Part shown: piece after piece, positions 48,394 through 56,631 of the stretch | Layout: the number at the start of each line of letters is the position of its first letter | How positions within the stretch are numbered: position 1 is the stretch's first letter | Assembly: GCA_023393915.1 (NCBI GenBank) | Contig: JAEXBS010000006.1 | Span: 178,613 to 242,612 of the forward strand | Direction: 5' to 3' | DNA length: 64,000 nucleotides | From: Bacteroidota bacterium | Lineage (GTDB): Bacteria; Bacteroidota; Bacteroidia; Flavobacteriales; Weeksellaceae | Notes under the pieces: generated by a model | Told to the model about the DNA's origin: nothing | The model's database searches: none | What the model saw: the letters and a program-made list of their open reading frames with translations, nothing else | Program-made: the position numbers and the translations under genes

Positions 48394-48994
48394 TCTTTTT
48401 CTTGTAGTCTTCGTTGTGGCCTTTTCCCTTAAGAATATCTTCGTAGGCCTTTTCAATTCGGCTTGTTCGGGTGGCGGTCTGTTTAGCGGAAGAAAAATGA
48501 AGCACCCAAGAATTTCTTCTTCCCGGAGTAAGGGATTCAAAGGCTTTTTTTAACTCTATATCTTGGGTCAGCGCTATAGAAAGTTCCTCCGGGTATTCTA
48601 ACGGCGCTTTTTGGGCTTTTGGGAGTTGTACTCCTTTTTTCTCAGCCTCAATCATTGCTTCTACGGCCTTTTTGATCTCTGTTTCTTTTTCCAGTACTTC
48701 TTCTTTCGATCGGAAACGAATGACCTTAGAGCTCCTTGAGTTTTCCCCTGGGAACTCCAAAAGCGAATCAAAACCTTGTAGTACGGCTCCTTTAAAGAAA
48801 CTTAAGACAAAATTGTCTTTAAAGTTTCCAATGATAAAGAGGTTTTTACCACCAAAAGTATAGACCGGTTGGTACCACTTTTTTTCCTCCTTTACATCAA
48901 AAGAAAGCATGATGCGCCTTAGCTCAATAAGTCCCTCTTGAAAAGGTCTTTTTTTATCAAAATAAGCCGTAAGCTCCGGGTTTGTAGGATTCAT
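48389..48994 (-). CDS. YdeI/OmpD-associated family protein (DUF1801-like N-terminus)
   Basis: A 201-residue protein. Residues 1-115 follow the DUF1801/YdhG-like domain (FQEGLIELRRIMLSFDVKEE, KKWYQPVYTFGGKNLFIIGN, NFVLSFFKGAVLQG) and residues 135-200 the YdeI 'bacteriocin-protection' domain with LKKAFESLTPGRRNSWVLHF and SSAKQTATRTSRIEKAYEDI. The basic C-terminus (KGKGHNEDYKKKK) is common to the family. Function is not established; a link to membrane stress has been suggested for YdeI in other bacteria. It faces the HMG-CoA synthase gene across a shared terminator and precedes the gltP-like gene by 17 bases in the same direction, so those two may be cotranscribed. Confidence 0.85.
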   Translation of the reverse strand: MNPTNPELTAYFDKKRPFQEGLIELRRIMLSFDVKEEKKWYQPVYTFGGKNLFIIGNFKDNFVLSFFKGAVLQGFDSLLEFPGENSRSSKVIRFRSKEEVLEKETEIKKAVEAMIEAEKKGVQLPKAQKAPLEYPEELSIALTQDIELKKAFESLTPGRRNSWVLHFSSAKQTATRTSRIEKAYEDILKGKGHNEDYKKKK

Positions 48995-49011
48995 TTGAAA
49001 AGGAATTTTTA

Positions 49012-50244
49012 TTAAATCAATTCGTCCTCGGGAGTATTAAATTTTTCTCCCGAGAGCTTCGTGGTGAGCATAGCGGCCACCGTGTCCCCTGTGGAATTCA
49101 GTACGGTGGCTAAAGGATCCACTAAGGTTCCTATAATCATGACCGCCGGAATGGCCTCTTGGGGAAGTTGGTATACCGAGATCATAAGCATTTCGCCGAT
49201 GTATCCACCGTTAGGGATTCCTCCAGCAACCATAGAGACGAAAATGGTAATTCCCACCGCTAAAAGCAAATTCATGGGATCAAAGAAGTTTTCTCCAATG
49301 ATTAAAAAGGCCACGTAAATCTTTATAATGGAAGACATAGAGCTTCCGTTTTTGTGTAAGGTACTTCCAATAGGAATCGCCACATTGGCGACTTGATCAG
49401 GAATCCCAATTTTTGCAGCCGCCCTTAAGTTCATCGGCATGGTAGCAAAAGAGCTGCAGGTACTTATCGCCGTTAGAGATGGTACAATATTGTTCTTCCA
49501 AAAAAGAGCGGGTCCCTCTTTTCCTCGAGCCATAAAAGCGTAAAGAGAAAAGAATACAAAGAAATAAATTATGCCCGCTACGTAATAAAGCCCTAAAGGT
49601 TTACCATAAAACCCGAAAAGTTCCGGACCCACCGTAGCCACTTGATAAGCGAAGTACGCTCCTAAACCTACGGGAGCTAGTTTCATTACAATTAAAAGAA
49701 GTTCCTTCATTACTTCGTAACCCGAATGAACGAACAGTTTAAATTGATCTCCTTTATCCCCGGCCTTTCGTATAGCTGCCCCTGTAAGGAAAGCAAAAAT
49801 AAGTAGCGCCAGCATGTTTTGTCTGGAAAATAAGAGCGTAAACTCACTTACGGTAAAGAAGTCCACAATCCTTTCTCCCCAACTGCCTTCCATTTGGGCC
49901 TCGGCCAAAAGAGAAGAATCGTTCATTCCCACCGCCTCGGTTGGGAAAAAATAAACTGCTACAATTGTGAATAGGGCCGCAATGATAATAAAAAGAAGGA
50001 AAGAAAAAATCATGGAAAACAGAATCCTTCCAAATTTACCTCCCTTTTCAAGCGAAGCAATGGAATTGGCGACTGCAAAATAGATTAAGGGCACAACCGA
50101 TACGAAAAGTAAATTCAGGAAGACGTCACCAATAGGCTTTAAACTCTTTACCCACTGAGGGAAAAAGAGTCCAATGAAACTCCCCACCACAATACCCAAA
50201 AGGAGCAGAAGCATTCCGCTGTAATTTTTAAGAAGTTCTTTCAC
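49012..50244 (-). CDS. Dicarboxylate/amino acid:cation symporter (GltP/DctA type)
   Basis: A 410-residue inner-membrane DAACS-family carrier. It has eight predicted helices plus two hairpin loops; hairpin HP1 with the serine-rich NIVPSLTAISTCSSFATMPM, the TM7 motif IPIGSTLHKNGSSMSSIIKI in place of the usual NMDGT (here LHKNGSS), and the HP2/TM8 region EAIPAVMIIGTLVDPLATVL with LNSTGDTVAAML that coordinates substrate and Na+/H+. It imports glutamate, aspartate or C4-dicarboxylates. The altered TM7 motif may change cation use. A TACCTTTG box lies at 50261-50268. Confidence 0.92.
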   Translation of the reverse strand: MKELLKNYSGMLLLLLGIVVGSFIGLFFPQWVKSLKPIGDVFLNLLFVSVVPLIYFAVANSIASLEKGGKFGRILFSMIFSFLLFIIIAALFTIVAVYFFPTEAVGMNDSSLLAEAQMEGSWGERIVDFFTVSEFTLLFSRQNMLALLIFAFLTGAAIRKAGDKGDQFKLFVHSGYEVMKELLLIVMKLAPVGLGAYFAYQVATVGPELFGFYGKPLGLYYVAGIIYFFVFFSLYAFMARGKEGPALFWKNNIVPSLTAISTCSSFATMPMNLRAAAKIGIPDQVANVAIPIGSTLHKNGSSMSSIIKIYVAFLIIGENFFDPMNLLLAVGITIFVSMVAGGIPNGGYIGEMLMISVYQLPQEAIPAVMIIGTLVDPLATVLNSTGDTVAAMLTTKLSGEKFNTPEDELI

Positions 50245-50260
50245 AAGGAAAATATTTAAT

Positions 50261-50268
50261 CAAAGGTA
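50261..50268 (-). promoter_or_regulatory. -7 box of the symporter gene
   Basis: Minus strand TACCTTTG, full match, 16 bases before the ATG. Confidence 0.55.
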
Positions 50269-50434
50269 ATTTATTTTCTTCTTTACCTTGTCATTGTTTA
50301 AAGTATCTTAAGGGAAACTCTACAACAAAAGGACCTAAAAGGTTTCAATATCCTAATCAAAAAGGGGTAAGAATTAACCTTAAAACAATAGGGGTAATCT
50401 TTTGCTTTGGAGGATCGGAGCCCTATAATATTCT

Positions 50435-50442
50435 TATCTTTA
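50435..50442 (+). promoter_or_regulatory. -7 box of ypdA, leaderless arrangement
   Basis: TATCTTTA (one mismatch from TAnnTTTG), then CGCT, then the ATG at 50447. Four bases separate box and start. Confidence 0.5.
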
Positions 50443-50446
50443 CGCT

Positions 50447-51421
50447 ATGGAAATTTTGGATTTGCTGATCGTCGGGGCGGGCCCCATAGGCCTAAATACA
50501 GCCCTTAAAGCGAAAGAAAAGAATTTGAATTATCTCATTATTGAAAAAGGAACTACGGTAAATTCACTTTACCGTTATCCTTTGTATATGCAGTTTTTTT
50601 CCACTGCCGATCGTTTGGAGATTGCAGGAGTTCCTTTTATCTCCACCGGAGCCAAGCCCGGTAGAAGGGATGCATTAGAGTATTACGGTACGATCGCAAG
50701 ATCTAATGAGCTCAACATCCATCATTACGAAAAGGTGCTCCAGATTGAGAAAGTAGCAAGCTTGTTTGAAGTTAAAACTTCCAAAGGGGTCTATTTGACT
50801 CAGAATGTGGTTCTTGCGACCGGATTCTACGATATTCCTAAACTCATTGGAGTAAAGGGAGAAGAAAAAGACAAGGTAAAGCATTATTACTCTGAGCCCT
50901 ATCCTTATTCCGGGCAAAAGATTGTGGTCGTTGGCGCTAGTAATTCAGCGGTAGATGCCGCCCTAGAGTGCTATAGAAAAGGAGCAGAGGTCACGATGAT
51001 CGTTCGGGGCAAAGAAATTTCTTCCAGCGTTAAATATTGGGTAAAGCCCGATATAGAAAACCGAATTAAGGAAGGAAGCATTAAGGCCTATTTTGGGGCG
51101 AACTTAAAAGAGATTAAAGAAGAGAGCGTTATATTTACGCAGGAAAACGGCAAAGAAATAGAAATTGAAAACGATTTTGTCTTAGCCCTAACGGGATATT
51201 TGCCGGATTTTGAATTTTTGGAAGCCTCTGGAATAGAGCTTCAGGGAAAACAGCGCAATCCTTACTACTCAGAAGACACGATGGAAACCAACGTCGAAGG
51301 TCTCTTTTTAGCCGGCGTGGTTTGTGGAGGAGAAGATACCCATCTGTGGTTCATTGAAAACTCTAGAGTGCACGCCTCTTTAATTGTGGAAGAGATCGCA
51401 AGAAGAATTCAGAAGTCTTAA
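50447..51421 (+). CDS. ypdA: YpdA-type bacillithiol disulfide reductase
   Basis: A 324-residue flavoprotein of the thioredoxin-reductase-like family. It has the FAD Rossmann motif LLIVGAGPIGLNTALKAKEK, the YpdA-specific YPLYMQFFSTADRLEIAGVP, the second Rossmann for NADPH IVVVGASNSAVDAALECYRK, and the late motif LFLAGVVCGGEDTHLWFIEN. It lacks the CxxC pair of thioredoxin reductases, as YpdA does. YpdA (Bdr) reduces oxidised bacillithiol with NADPH. That suggests the cell uses bacillithiol, which is known for several Bacteroidota; the biosynthesis genes bshA/B/C are not in this window. Its last codons overlap the end of the convergent TonB receptor gene by four bases. Confidence 0.9.
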   Translation: MEILDLLIVGAGPIGLNTALKAKEKNLNYLIIEKGTTVNSLYRYPLYMQFFSTADRLEIAGVPFISTGAKPGRRDALEYYGTIARSNELNIHHYEKVLQIEKVASLFEVKTSKGVYLTQNVVLATGFYDIPKLIGVKGEEKDKVKHYYSEPYPYSGQKIVVVGASNSAVDAALECYRKGAEVTMIVRGKEISSSVKYWVKPDIENRIKEGSIKAYFGANLKEIKEESVIFTQENGKEIEIENDFVLALTGYLPDFEFLEASGIELQGKQRNPYYSEDTMETNVEGLFLAGVVCGGEDTHLWFIENSRVHASLIVEEIARRIQKS

Positions 51422-53463
51422 AACAGGATATCTAGTCCAACGCGTAGTCCCCTGGAGGGAGCAGGATTGTAATAGCGCCCGCCAAAAGCATTTAAATCAT
51501 AGCCCAAAGAATACTTTGAGTTAAAGATATTATCTACTGATACAAAAGTGCTAAGCGAAGAATTTTCCATCTTAAAAGGATAGGAGAGGTGCAAATTCGT
51601 TATCCAAGTTTCCTTTGATTGGGGCTGCCCCGAATCAGCCAAAGCAAATTTTGAGCGGTAAAATTGCCTTGCTTTAATTTGAAGCTTTCTTGAAATTAAT
51701 GCTCCCACTTCTCCTTGAAGACTGAGCTTCGGAATGCCCGGGACCTCTTTTCCAGAGTGATCCACCTCACCACTACTATACTTTTCGTACTTGTACTCAA
51801 AATAGCTTCCCGATAAAAGGAAAGAAAAGGGAGAAGCCTCTTTCATTCTTGGGGTAGATTCCATTTGAAATTCCCATCCTTTTTGACTAATTAAACCTCG
51901 GTTGGAGAAGAACTCTTCGCCTTGGGGATTCAGCTCTCTTGTAATTGCATTTTTCAGCGGAAAATTAAAATAGGTAAGTTCGGCGGAAAAAAGACCTGGA
52001 AAAAGGGCACTCACCCCTAGTTCCTTATTCCATCCGGATTCGTGACTCAGCTGAAAATTAATGTTTTGGTCCGAGGCCCGCAGTTCCTGCAGCGTAGGGG
52101 TGGAGCTACCTTTGCTTATTCTTCCCCTTAGTCCCAAGTGATCGGTTAGTTTATAAAACACCGAGAGGCTCGGAAGGGTTAAGAGATCAAACTTCCTTGC
52201 TCCCTCTGCCTTAGGTCCTAAGTTTTGTCTATAGCCTCTAAATGGGGATTCAAGGCTAAGTGCTGCTTCCAAAAAGAGCTTATTTCGATAGGATAGGTTC
52301 TGGGTTAAATAAAAGAAGTGGTTTTTTGCTTTTAATTCATCGTCATTTTGCACCTGGGTTGCCACGCCGTTTTCATTGTCGTAATTCTTTATTGAAATCT
52401 GGCTTTCGCTTAGTTCGGTTCCTAGGCGGGTTTCTAAGTGGAGGTCCCTAAAGTTTTTCTCAAAACTTAGGTAAGTTCTAAGGGCTCCGTGCCTTTCGTA
52501 GCGTTTTTCGTAATTGGTGATAAACGGGTTCTCCAAATGGGTGTAGCTACCTTGAAGGGAAATGAAATGGGATAAATGTCTGGAGAGCTTAGCTCTATGG
52601 GAGAGTCCAAAAAGCGTCGTTTTGTTCTCAATGCTCGCGTTCTGCTCTATTGCACTGGGAGACGTTCCTCTTCGGGATCTAGAGCTTCTGGGATTCTTTT
52701 CCCATTCTTCTAAGGTGATGCCTCCTGGAGTCTCGTAACGAAGGGAAGAGTAGCGAAGTAGAAGCCCAAGTTCCCTTTTTTCATGGTAACGAATCCGATC
52801 TTTTAAAAGGACTGTCTTTTTGTTGAGACTGCTTTGCTCTCTGTAGCCATCGCTTCTGTTTTGGCCTAAAAATACCGATAGGCGGTGCTTGCTAAGATTG
52901 AAGGATTTAGAAAGGGAAGAATTAAATTCTCCAAAAGAGCCTAAAGACAAAGTCAGTCGGTCTTTTTCGGTAGTAGAGAGTAAAACCGTACCTCCATTTT
53001 CGGATCCTAGCGAGCCTCCTTGAGGACCTTTATAAACAACAAGCGACTCCAGTTCTCTTGGATCAATCAGTTGAAAATAAGAGTCTCCTGAAGCGTCAGA
53101 GAGTAAAAATTCATCCAAATAGACCTTTACGTTCCTTACTCCAAAAGGACTACGAAGCGTAGATCCTCGAACCGAGAGTCGGTAACTTCCAAAAGAGCGC
53201 TCTTCCATTTGGATTCCTGAATTTAGGTTTATTGCGGAGAGAAGTGTAGTAGTCTCTTGCTTAAGATCCTCATTAGAAATTTTCGCAGTGGACTTGGCCC
53301 TTGATTCTGGCGCACTTGTTTTTTGGTAAGCGTCCAAAACAATGGGCTCGATCAGGTTCAAAGAATCCGACTCTTGAGCGAAATAAGCGCCTGGAGTCAA
53401 AACTAACACTAGGGCAGAGAGGGAAAATAAACTCGGAAAAAAAGAAAATTTGGACACTTTCAA
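51418..53463 (-). CDS. TonB-dependent receptor
   Basis: A 681-residue outer-membrane receptor (signal peptide ~1-29, ending PGAYFAQ). The plug domain has an N-terminal TonB-box-like region (EPIVLDAYQKTSAPESRA), then LLSAINLNSGIQMEERSFGS, YRLSVRGSTLRSPFGVRNVK, KVYLDEFLLSDASGDSYFQL and VVYKGPQGGSLGSENGGTVL. The barrel follows, ending in the typical Phe (RGLRVGLDILF). No neighbouring SusD, siderophore or heme gene gives the substrate. It has no carboxypeptidase-like N-terminal domain. It lies convergent to ypdA. Confidence 0.9.
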   Translation of the reverse strand: MKVSKFSFFPSLFSLSALVLVLTPGAYFAQESDSLNLIEPIVLDAYQKTSAPESRAKSTAKISNEDLKQETTTLLSAINLNSGIQMEERSFGSYRLSVRGSTLRSPFGVRNVKVYLDEFLLSDASGDSYFQLIDPRELESLVVYKGPQGGSLGSENGGTVLLSTTEKDRLTLSLGSFGEFNSSLSKSFNLSKHRLSVFLGQNRSDGYREQSSLNKKTVLLKDRIRYHEKRELGLLLRYSSLRYETPGGITLEEWEKNPRSSRSRRGTSPSAIEQNASIENKTTLFGLSHRAKLSRHLSHFISLQGSYTHLENPFITNYEKRYERHGALRTYLSFEKNFRDLHLETRLGTELSESQISIKNYDNENGVATQVQNDDELKAKNHFFYLTQNLSYRNKLFLEAALSLESPFRGYRQNLGPKAEGARKFDLLTLPSLSVFYKLTDHLGLRGRISKGSSTPTLQELRASDQNINFQLSHESGWNKELGVSALFPGLFSAELTYFNFPLKNAITRELNPQGEEFFSNRGLISQKGWEFQMESTPRMKEASPFSFLLSGSYFEYKYEKYSSGEVDHSGKEVPGIPKLSLQGEVGALISRKLQIKARQFYRSKFALADSGQPQSKETWITNLHLSYPFKMENSSLSTFVSVDNIFNSKYSLGYDLNAFGGRYYNPAPSRGLRVGLDILF

Positions 53464-53506
53464 AAGTAAGGATTATTCGATAAGAGAGAAAAGAAAGCCC
53501 CACAAT

Positions 53507-53542
53507 AAAAGTCGGCCTTTTTCTTAGAAAAAAGCTGACTTT
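53507..53542 (-). terminator. Terminator after glnS
   Basis: On the minus strand AAAGTC-agcttttttctaagaaaaaggcc-GACTTTT pairs over 6-7 bp with inner GC pairing and is followed by a short T-run. Confidence 0.55.
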
Positions 53543-53563
53543 ATAAGTAGGGGCATTCCCTAA

Positions 53564-55237
53564 TTATTCTGGTCTGTAACTGTCTTTAAGAGTCACGGTT
53601 CGGTTGAATACTAGCTCGTTTTCACTTGAGTCCCTGTCTTTCGTGTAGTAGCCAATTCTTTGGAACTGCAGTGCTTTGCCTTCCTCAGCTTCTTTTAACG
53701 CAGGCTCTCCAAAACCTTGAACGACTTTTAATGAATCAGGATTAATTAAATCGATAAAATCCACGTCCTTCTCGGCATCAGGCTGTTCGGTAGTGAAAAG
53801 TCTTTCGTAGTTTCTTACTGTTAATGGAACCGCGTGCTTTGCCGATACCCAATGAAGGGTTCCTTTTACTTTTCTTTGGCTTTCCTCCGTACCGCTTCCG
53901 GATTTACTTAAAGGATCGTAAGAGGCATAAATGGTCGTGATTTCTCCGTTTTCGTCCTTGTCAACGCGCTCGGCTTTAATAATATAAGCGGATTTAAGCC
54001 TTACTTCTCCGCCGAGTTTTAGTCTAAAGAATTTTCTGTTGGCCTCTTCCATAAAGTCTTCTCTCTCAATATAAAGTTCTTTTGAGAAAGGAACCTTACG
54101 GGTTCCTGCATTAGGGTCTTCAGGATTGTTCTCGGTTTCTAGCCATTCTTCCTCTCCGTCGGGATAGTTTTCTATTACTAGTTTCACAGGGTCCACAACG
54201 GCCATCATTCGACTAGCAACTTTATTTAAATCTTCACGAACGAAGAATTCTAATAATTGAATGTCAATTAAGTTTTCTCTTTTCGCTACTCCCACTCTTT
54301 CAATAAAGTTACGAAGGGAAGTAGGGGTGAATCCTTTCCTTCTAAGCCCTGAGATGGTCGGCATTCTTGGATCGTCCCATCCCGTTACAAGTCCTTCTTC
54401 CACTAACCTTTGAAGCTTTCTTTTGGAAGTAATCATGTAAGAGACGTTCATTCGTGCAAATTCCCTCTGCTTGTTTCTTACTTTGTCCTCGTCGTAAACT
54501 TGATCCAAATACCAATCGTACAGAGGACGGTGGTTTTCAAACTCTAGGGAACACAAGGAATGAGAAATCTGCTCCAAGTAATCGCTTTGCCCGTGAGCCC
54601 AATCGTACATCGGATAGATTTTCCACTCAGTACCCGTTCTGTGGTGAGGACGCTTTAAGATGCGGTACATCACAGGGTCCCTCATGTTCATATTGGGAGA
54701 ACTCATATCGATTTTCGCGCGAAGAGACATCGAGCCTTCTTCGTAATCTCCGTTTTTCATCCCTTCAAAAAGCGCGAGCGATTCCTCTACAGGACGGTTG
54801 CGGAAAGGGCTTTCTACGCCCACTTCCACCGGAGTTTTTCTTTGCTCTGTGATGGCCTCAGAACTTTGCTCATCCACATAAGCTTTTCCTTCTTTAATAA
54901 GCTCAACGGCCCAGCGGTAAAGGTCCTCAAAATAATCCGAAGCATAGAGTTCCTTGTCCCAAGAGAACCCTAGCCACTCAACATCTTTTTTGATGGAATC
55001 CACATATTCTTGTTCTTCTTTTTCCGGGTTGGTATCGTCAAAACGAAGGTTCACTGGAGCGGAGTATTTCTCCCCTAAGCCAAAATTAATACAGATGGCT
55101 TTAGTATGTCCAATGTGCAGATAACCATTAGGTTCTGGCGGAAAACGAAAACGAAGCTTTTCTTTAGAGAGTCCGTTTTTTAAGTCTTCTTCTATAATTT
55201 GCTCAATAAAATTGAGGGATTTTTTTTCTTCTTCCAT
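53564..55237 (-). CDS. glnS: Glutaminyl-tRNA synthetase
   Basis: A 557-residue class I synthetase charging tRNA-Gln. The HIGH motif is in PPEPNGYLHIGHTKAICINF (residues 41-44), the KMSKS equivalent is MITSKRKLQRLV (SKRK), and the GlnRS-specific RFPPEPNG and DDTNPEKEEQEYVDSIKKDV, PMYDWAHGQSDYLEQISHSL, NHRPLYDWYLDQV segments are present. The beta-barrel anticodon-binding domain follows (from KVPFSKELYIEREDFME). GlnRS is of eukaryotic origin in Bacteroidota; its presence implies direct charging rather than the transamidation route. The box TAAATTTG is at 55259-55266. Confidence 0.97.
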   Translation of the reverse strand: MEEEKKSLNFIEQIIEEDLKNGLSKEKLRFRFPPEPNGYLHIGHTKAICINFGLGEKYSAPVNLRFDDTNPEKEEQEYVDSIKKDVEWLGFSWDKELYASDYFEDLYRWAVELIKEGKAYVDEQSSEAITEQRKTPVEVGVESPFRNRPVEESLALFEGMKNGDYEEGSMSLRAKIDMSSPNMNMRDPVMYRILKRPHHRTGTEWKIYPMYDWAHGQSDYLEQISHSLCSLEFENHRPLYDWYLDQVYDEDKVRNKQREFARMNVSYMITSKRKLQRLVEEGLVTGWDDPRMPTISGLRRKGFTPTSLRNFIERVGVAKRENLIDIQLLEFFVREDLNKVASRMMAVVDPVKLVIENYPDGEEEWLETENNPEDPNAGTRKVPFSKELYIEREDFMEEANRKFFRLKLGGEVRLKSAYIIKAERVDKDENGEITTIYASYDPLSKSGSGTEESQRKVKGTLHWVSAKHAVPLTVRNYERLFTTEQPDAEKDVDFIDLINPDSLKVVQGFGEPALKEAEEGKALQFQRIGYYTKDRDSSENELVFNRTVTLKDSYRPE

Positions 55238-55258
55238 AGTTTAAAGGCGATAAAGGCA

Positions 55259-55266
55259 CAAATTTA
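55259..55266 (-). promoter_or_regulatory. -7 box of glnS
   Basis: Minus strand TAAATTTG, full match, 21 bases before the ATG. Confidence 0.5.
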
Positions 55267-55382
55267 CTAAAAATCACTTGAGTATAGTTTCTTTTGTTTT
55301 AGAAACTGAGCTTTCCTTTAAGAGGGCGCAGTGTGACAGTATTTGTCAACCGACATTGGTGAAAGTTTTTATCCTATTTATT

Positions 55383-55410
55383 ATTGGCGTATTTTTATTG
55401 GCGTATTTTT
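55383..55410. repeat. 14-bp perfect tandem duplication in the promoter of a small ORF
   Basis: ATTGGCGTATTTTT is present twice without a gap (55383-55396 and 55397-55410). Each copy supplies a TTGG and a TATTTTT block, so the duplication juxtaposes two -33/-7-like elements (first TTG to the TATTTTTTG at 55404-55412 is 17 bases). Confidence 0.8.
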
Positions 55411-55464
55411 TGCATCTCAAATAAACACTAATAACCTAATAATCAACTTAAATTAATTAAGACC

Positions 55465-55545
55465 ATGAAAGTACTTCGTAAATGGGTAAGCGGGCTTATC
55501 GAACAAATTAAAAAGAAAATTTTTATTCAGCAGGACGTAATTTAA
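55465..55545 (+). CDS. Small ORF encoding a 26-residue basic peptide
   Basis: ATG at 55465 opens a 26-codon frame beginning MKVLRKWVSGLIEQIKKKIF and ending FIQQDVI with TAA at 55543-55545. Its mix of hydrophobic residues and lysines predicts an amphipathic, positively charged helix of the kind found in type I toxins, membrane-associated small proteins or regulatory peptides; homology cannot be assessed. Support beyond length: a promoter-like region with a tandem-duplicated element about 55-80 bases upstream, and a strong dedicated terminator 38 bases after the stop. No Shine-Dalgarno sequence is expected in this phylum. Coding status is unproven. Confidence 0.5.
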   Translation: MKVLRKWVSGLIEQIKKKIFIQQDVI

Positions 55546-55582
55546 GTGTACCAACTTGGACGCTTAGGCGTTCTTATGAAAG

Positions 55583-55617
55583 AAAAGAGGTGAAATTTTT
55601 AAGTTTCACCTCTTTTT
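55583..55617. terminator. Bidirectional terminator between the small ORF and menC
   Basis: AAAAGAGGTGAAA and TTTCACCTCTTTT form a 13-bp perfect stem with a short loop. The T-rich arm gives termination on the plus strand for the small ORF; on the minus strand it serves menC, whose stop codon lies inside the hairpin. Confidence 0.9.
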
Positions 55618-56613
55618 GTATAACCGGTCCTGTTCTAAGATTAATGAAGAGGGGAGGTTGTTACTAAACACCCCTCCGGTTCCAAGTCCCTGCGGAATGC
55701 TTGGTTTTTTGGTATAAGTATACTGGGCTAATGCGTTAAGACCAATATTGCTCTCAAGCGCTGAAGTGATCCACCATTTTGTATTGAGGCTTTCTGCAGC
55801 CTGAATCCATTCATCGGTTCCTGAAAATCCTCCGCAGAGCGAGGGTTTTAAAATCAGGTACTGAGGTGAGAGTTGCTCGATCAGGGCCCTTTTGCTTTCT
55901 TTTTCAAAAACACCAATAAGCTCTTCGTCTAAGGCAATGGGCACGGGAGTGGAGCGGCAAAGCTGCGCCATTTCTTGGTAACGTCCTTTTTTAATGGGCT
56001 GTTCAATGGAATGGACCTCGAGTTGGTGCAGCTCTTCTAACACTTTTTTCGCCTCAGAAAATCCAAAAGCACCGTTGGCATCTACCCTTAATTCCAAGGT
56101 CTTAGAAGGAAATGTTCCTCGAAGGTTCTCAAGCACTTTCTTTTCTTCTTCCCAGTGGGTACCAATTTTTAGTTTGAGGCAATGAAAACCCTTATCGAGT
56201 TTTTCCTGGATTTGCTTTTCCATATAGGCGCGGTCGCCCATCCAAATCAGTCCATTGATTGAAATGGAGTCTTTCCCTTCAGTAAAAGCACTTGGATAGT
56301 AAAGATCCGATCCTTCCTCTAGATTTCTTATAGCCTGTTCGTACCCAATCCATAGGGAAGGGTAGGCTCGAAGCTCCTCTTTAAAAAATTCATAGTCTTC
56401 GTTTAAATGATCAAGTAGCCATTGAAGTTTTTCTTCGTACTTGGGAGAATCCTCCTGGCTGAGTCCCCGAAATAGGGCACATTCGCCTACACCCTTTTTC
56501 CCCTCTTTTTCTAAGTGAAGAAAATAGGTGTCTTTCGTTAACAGAACGCCTCTCGAAGTTCCTCCGGGAGTAATGAATTTTAAGGTATAAGGCTCTACTT
56601 TTCCTGTGATCAT
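55606..56613 (-). CDS. menC: o-Succinylbenzoate synthase
   Basis: A 335-residue enolase-superfamily enzyme of menaquinone synthesis, converting SHCHC to o-succinylbenzoate. The catalytic motifs are CLKLKIGTHWEEEK (KxK of the barrel), LELRVDANGAFGFSEAK (first metal Asp), HSIEQPIKKGRYQEM (Glu), VPIALDEELIGVFE (Asp-Glu), YLILKPSLCGGFSG (Lys) and ITSALESNIGLNALAQ. N-terminal capping domain residues FITPGGTSRGVLLTKDTY and GECALFRGLS are present. Other men genes are not adjacent. It is 18 bases downstream of fbp, so both are probably cotranscribed. Confidence 0.93.
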   Translation of the reverse strand: MITGKVEPYTLKFITPGGTSRGVLLTKDTYFLHLEKEGKKGVGECALFRGLSQEDSPKYEEKLQWLLDHLNEDYEFFKEELRAYPSLWIGYEQAIRNLEEGSDLYYPSAFTEGKDSISINGLIWMGDRAYMEKQIQEKLDKGFHCLKLKIGTHWEEEKKVLENLRGTFPSKTLELRVDANGAFGFSEAKKVLEELHQLEVHSIEQPIKKGRYQEMAQLCRSTPVPIALDEELIGVFEKESKRALIEQLSPQYLILKPSLCGGFSGTDEWIQAAESLNTKWWITSALESNIGLNALAQYTYTKKPSIPQGLGTGGVFSNNLPSSLILEQDRLYKKR

Positions 56614-56631
56614 AGCAGCTAAGGTAAGGAC

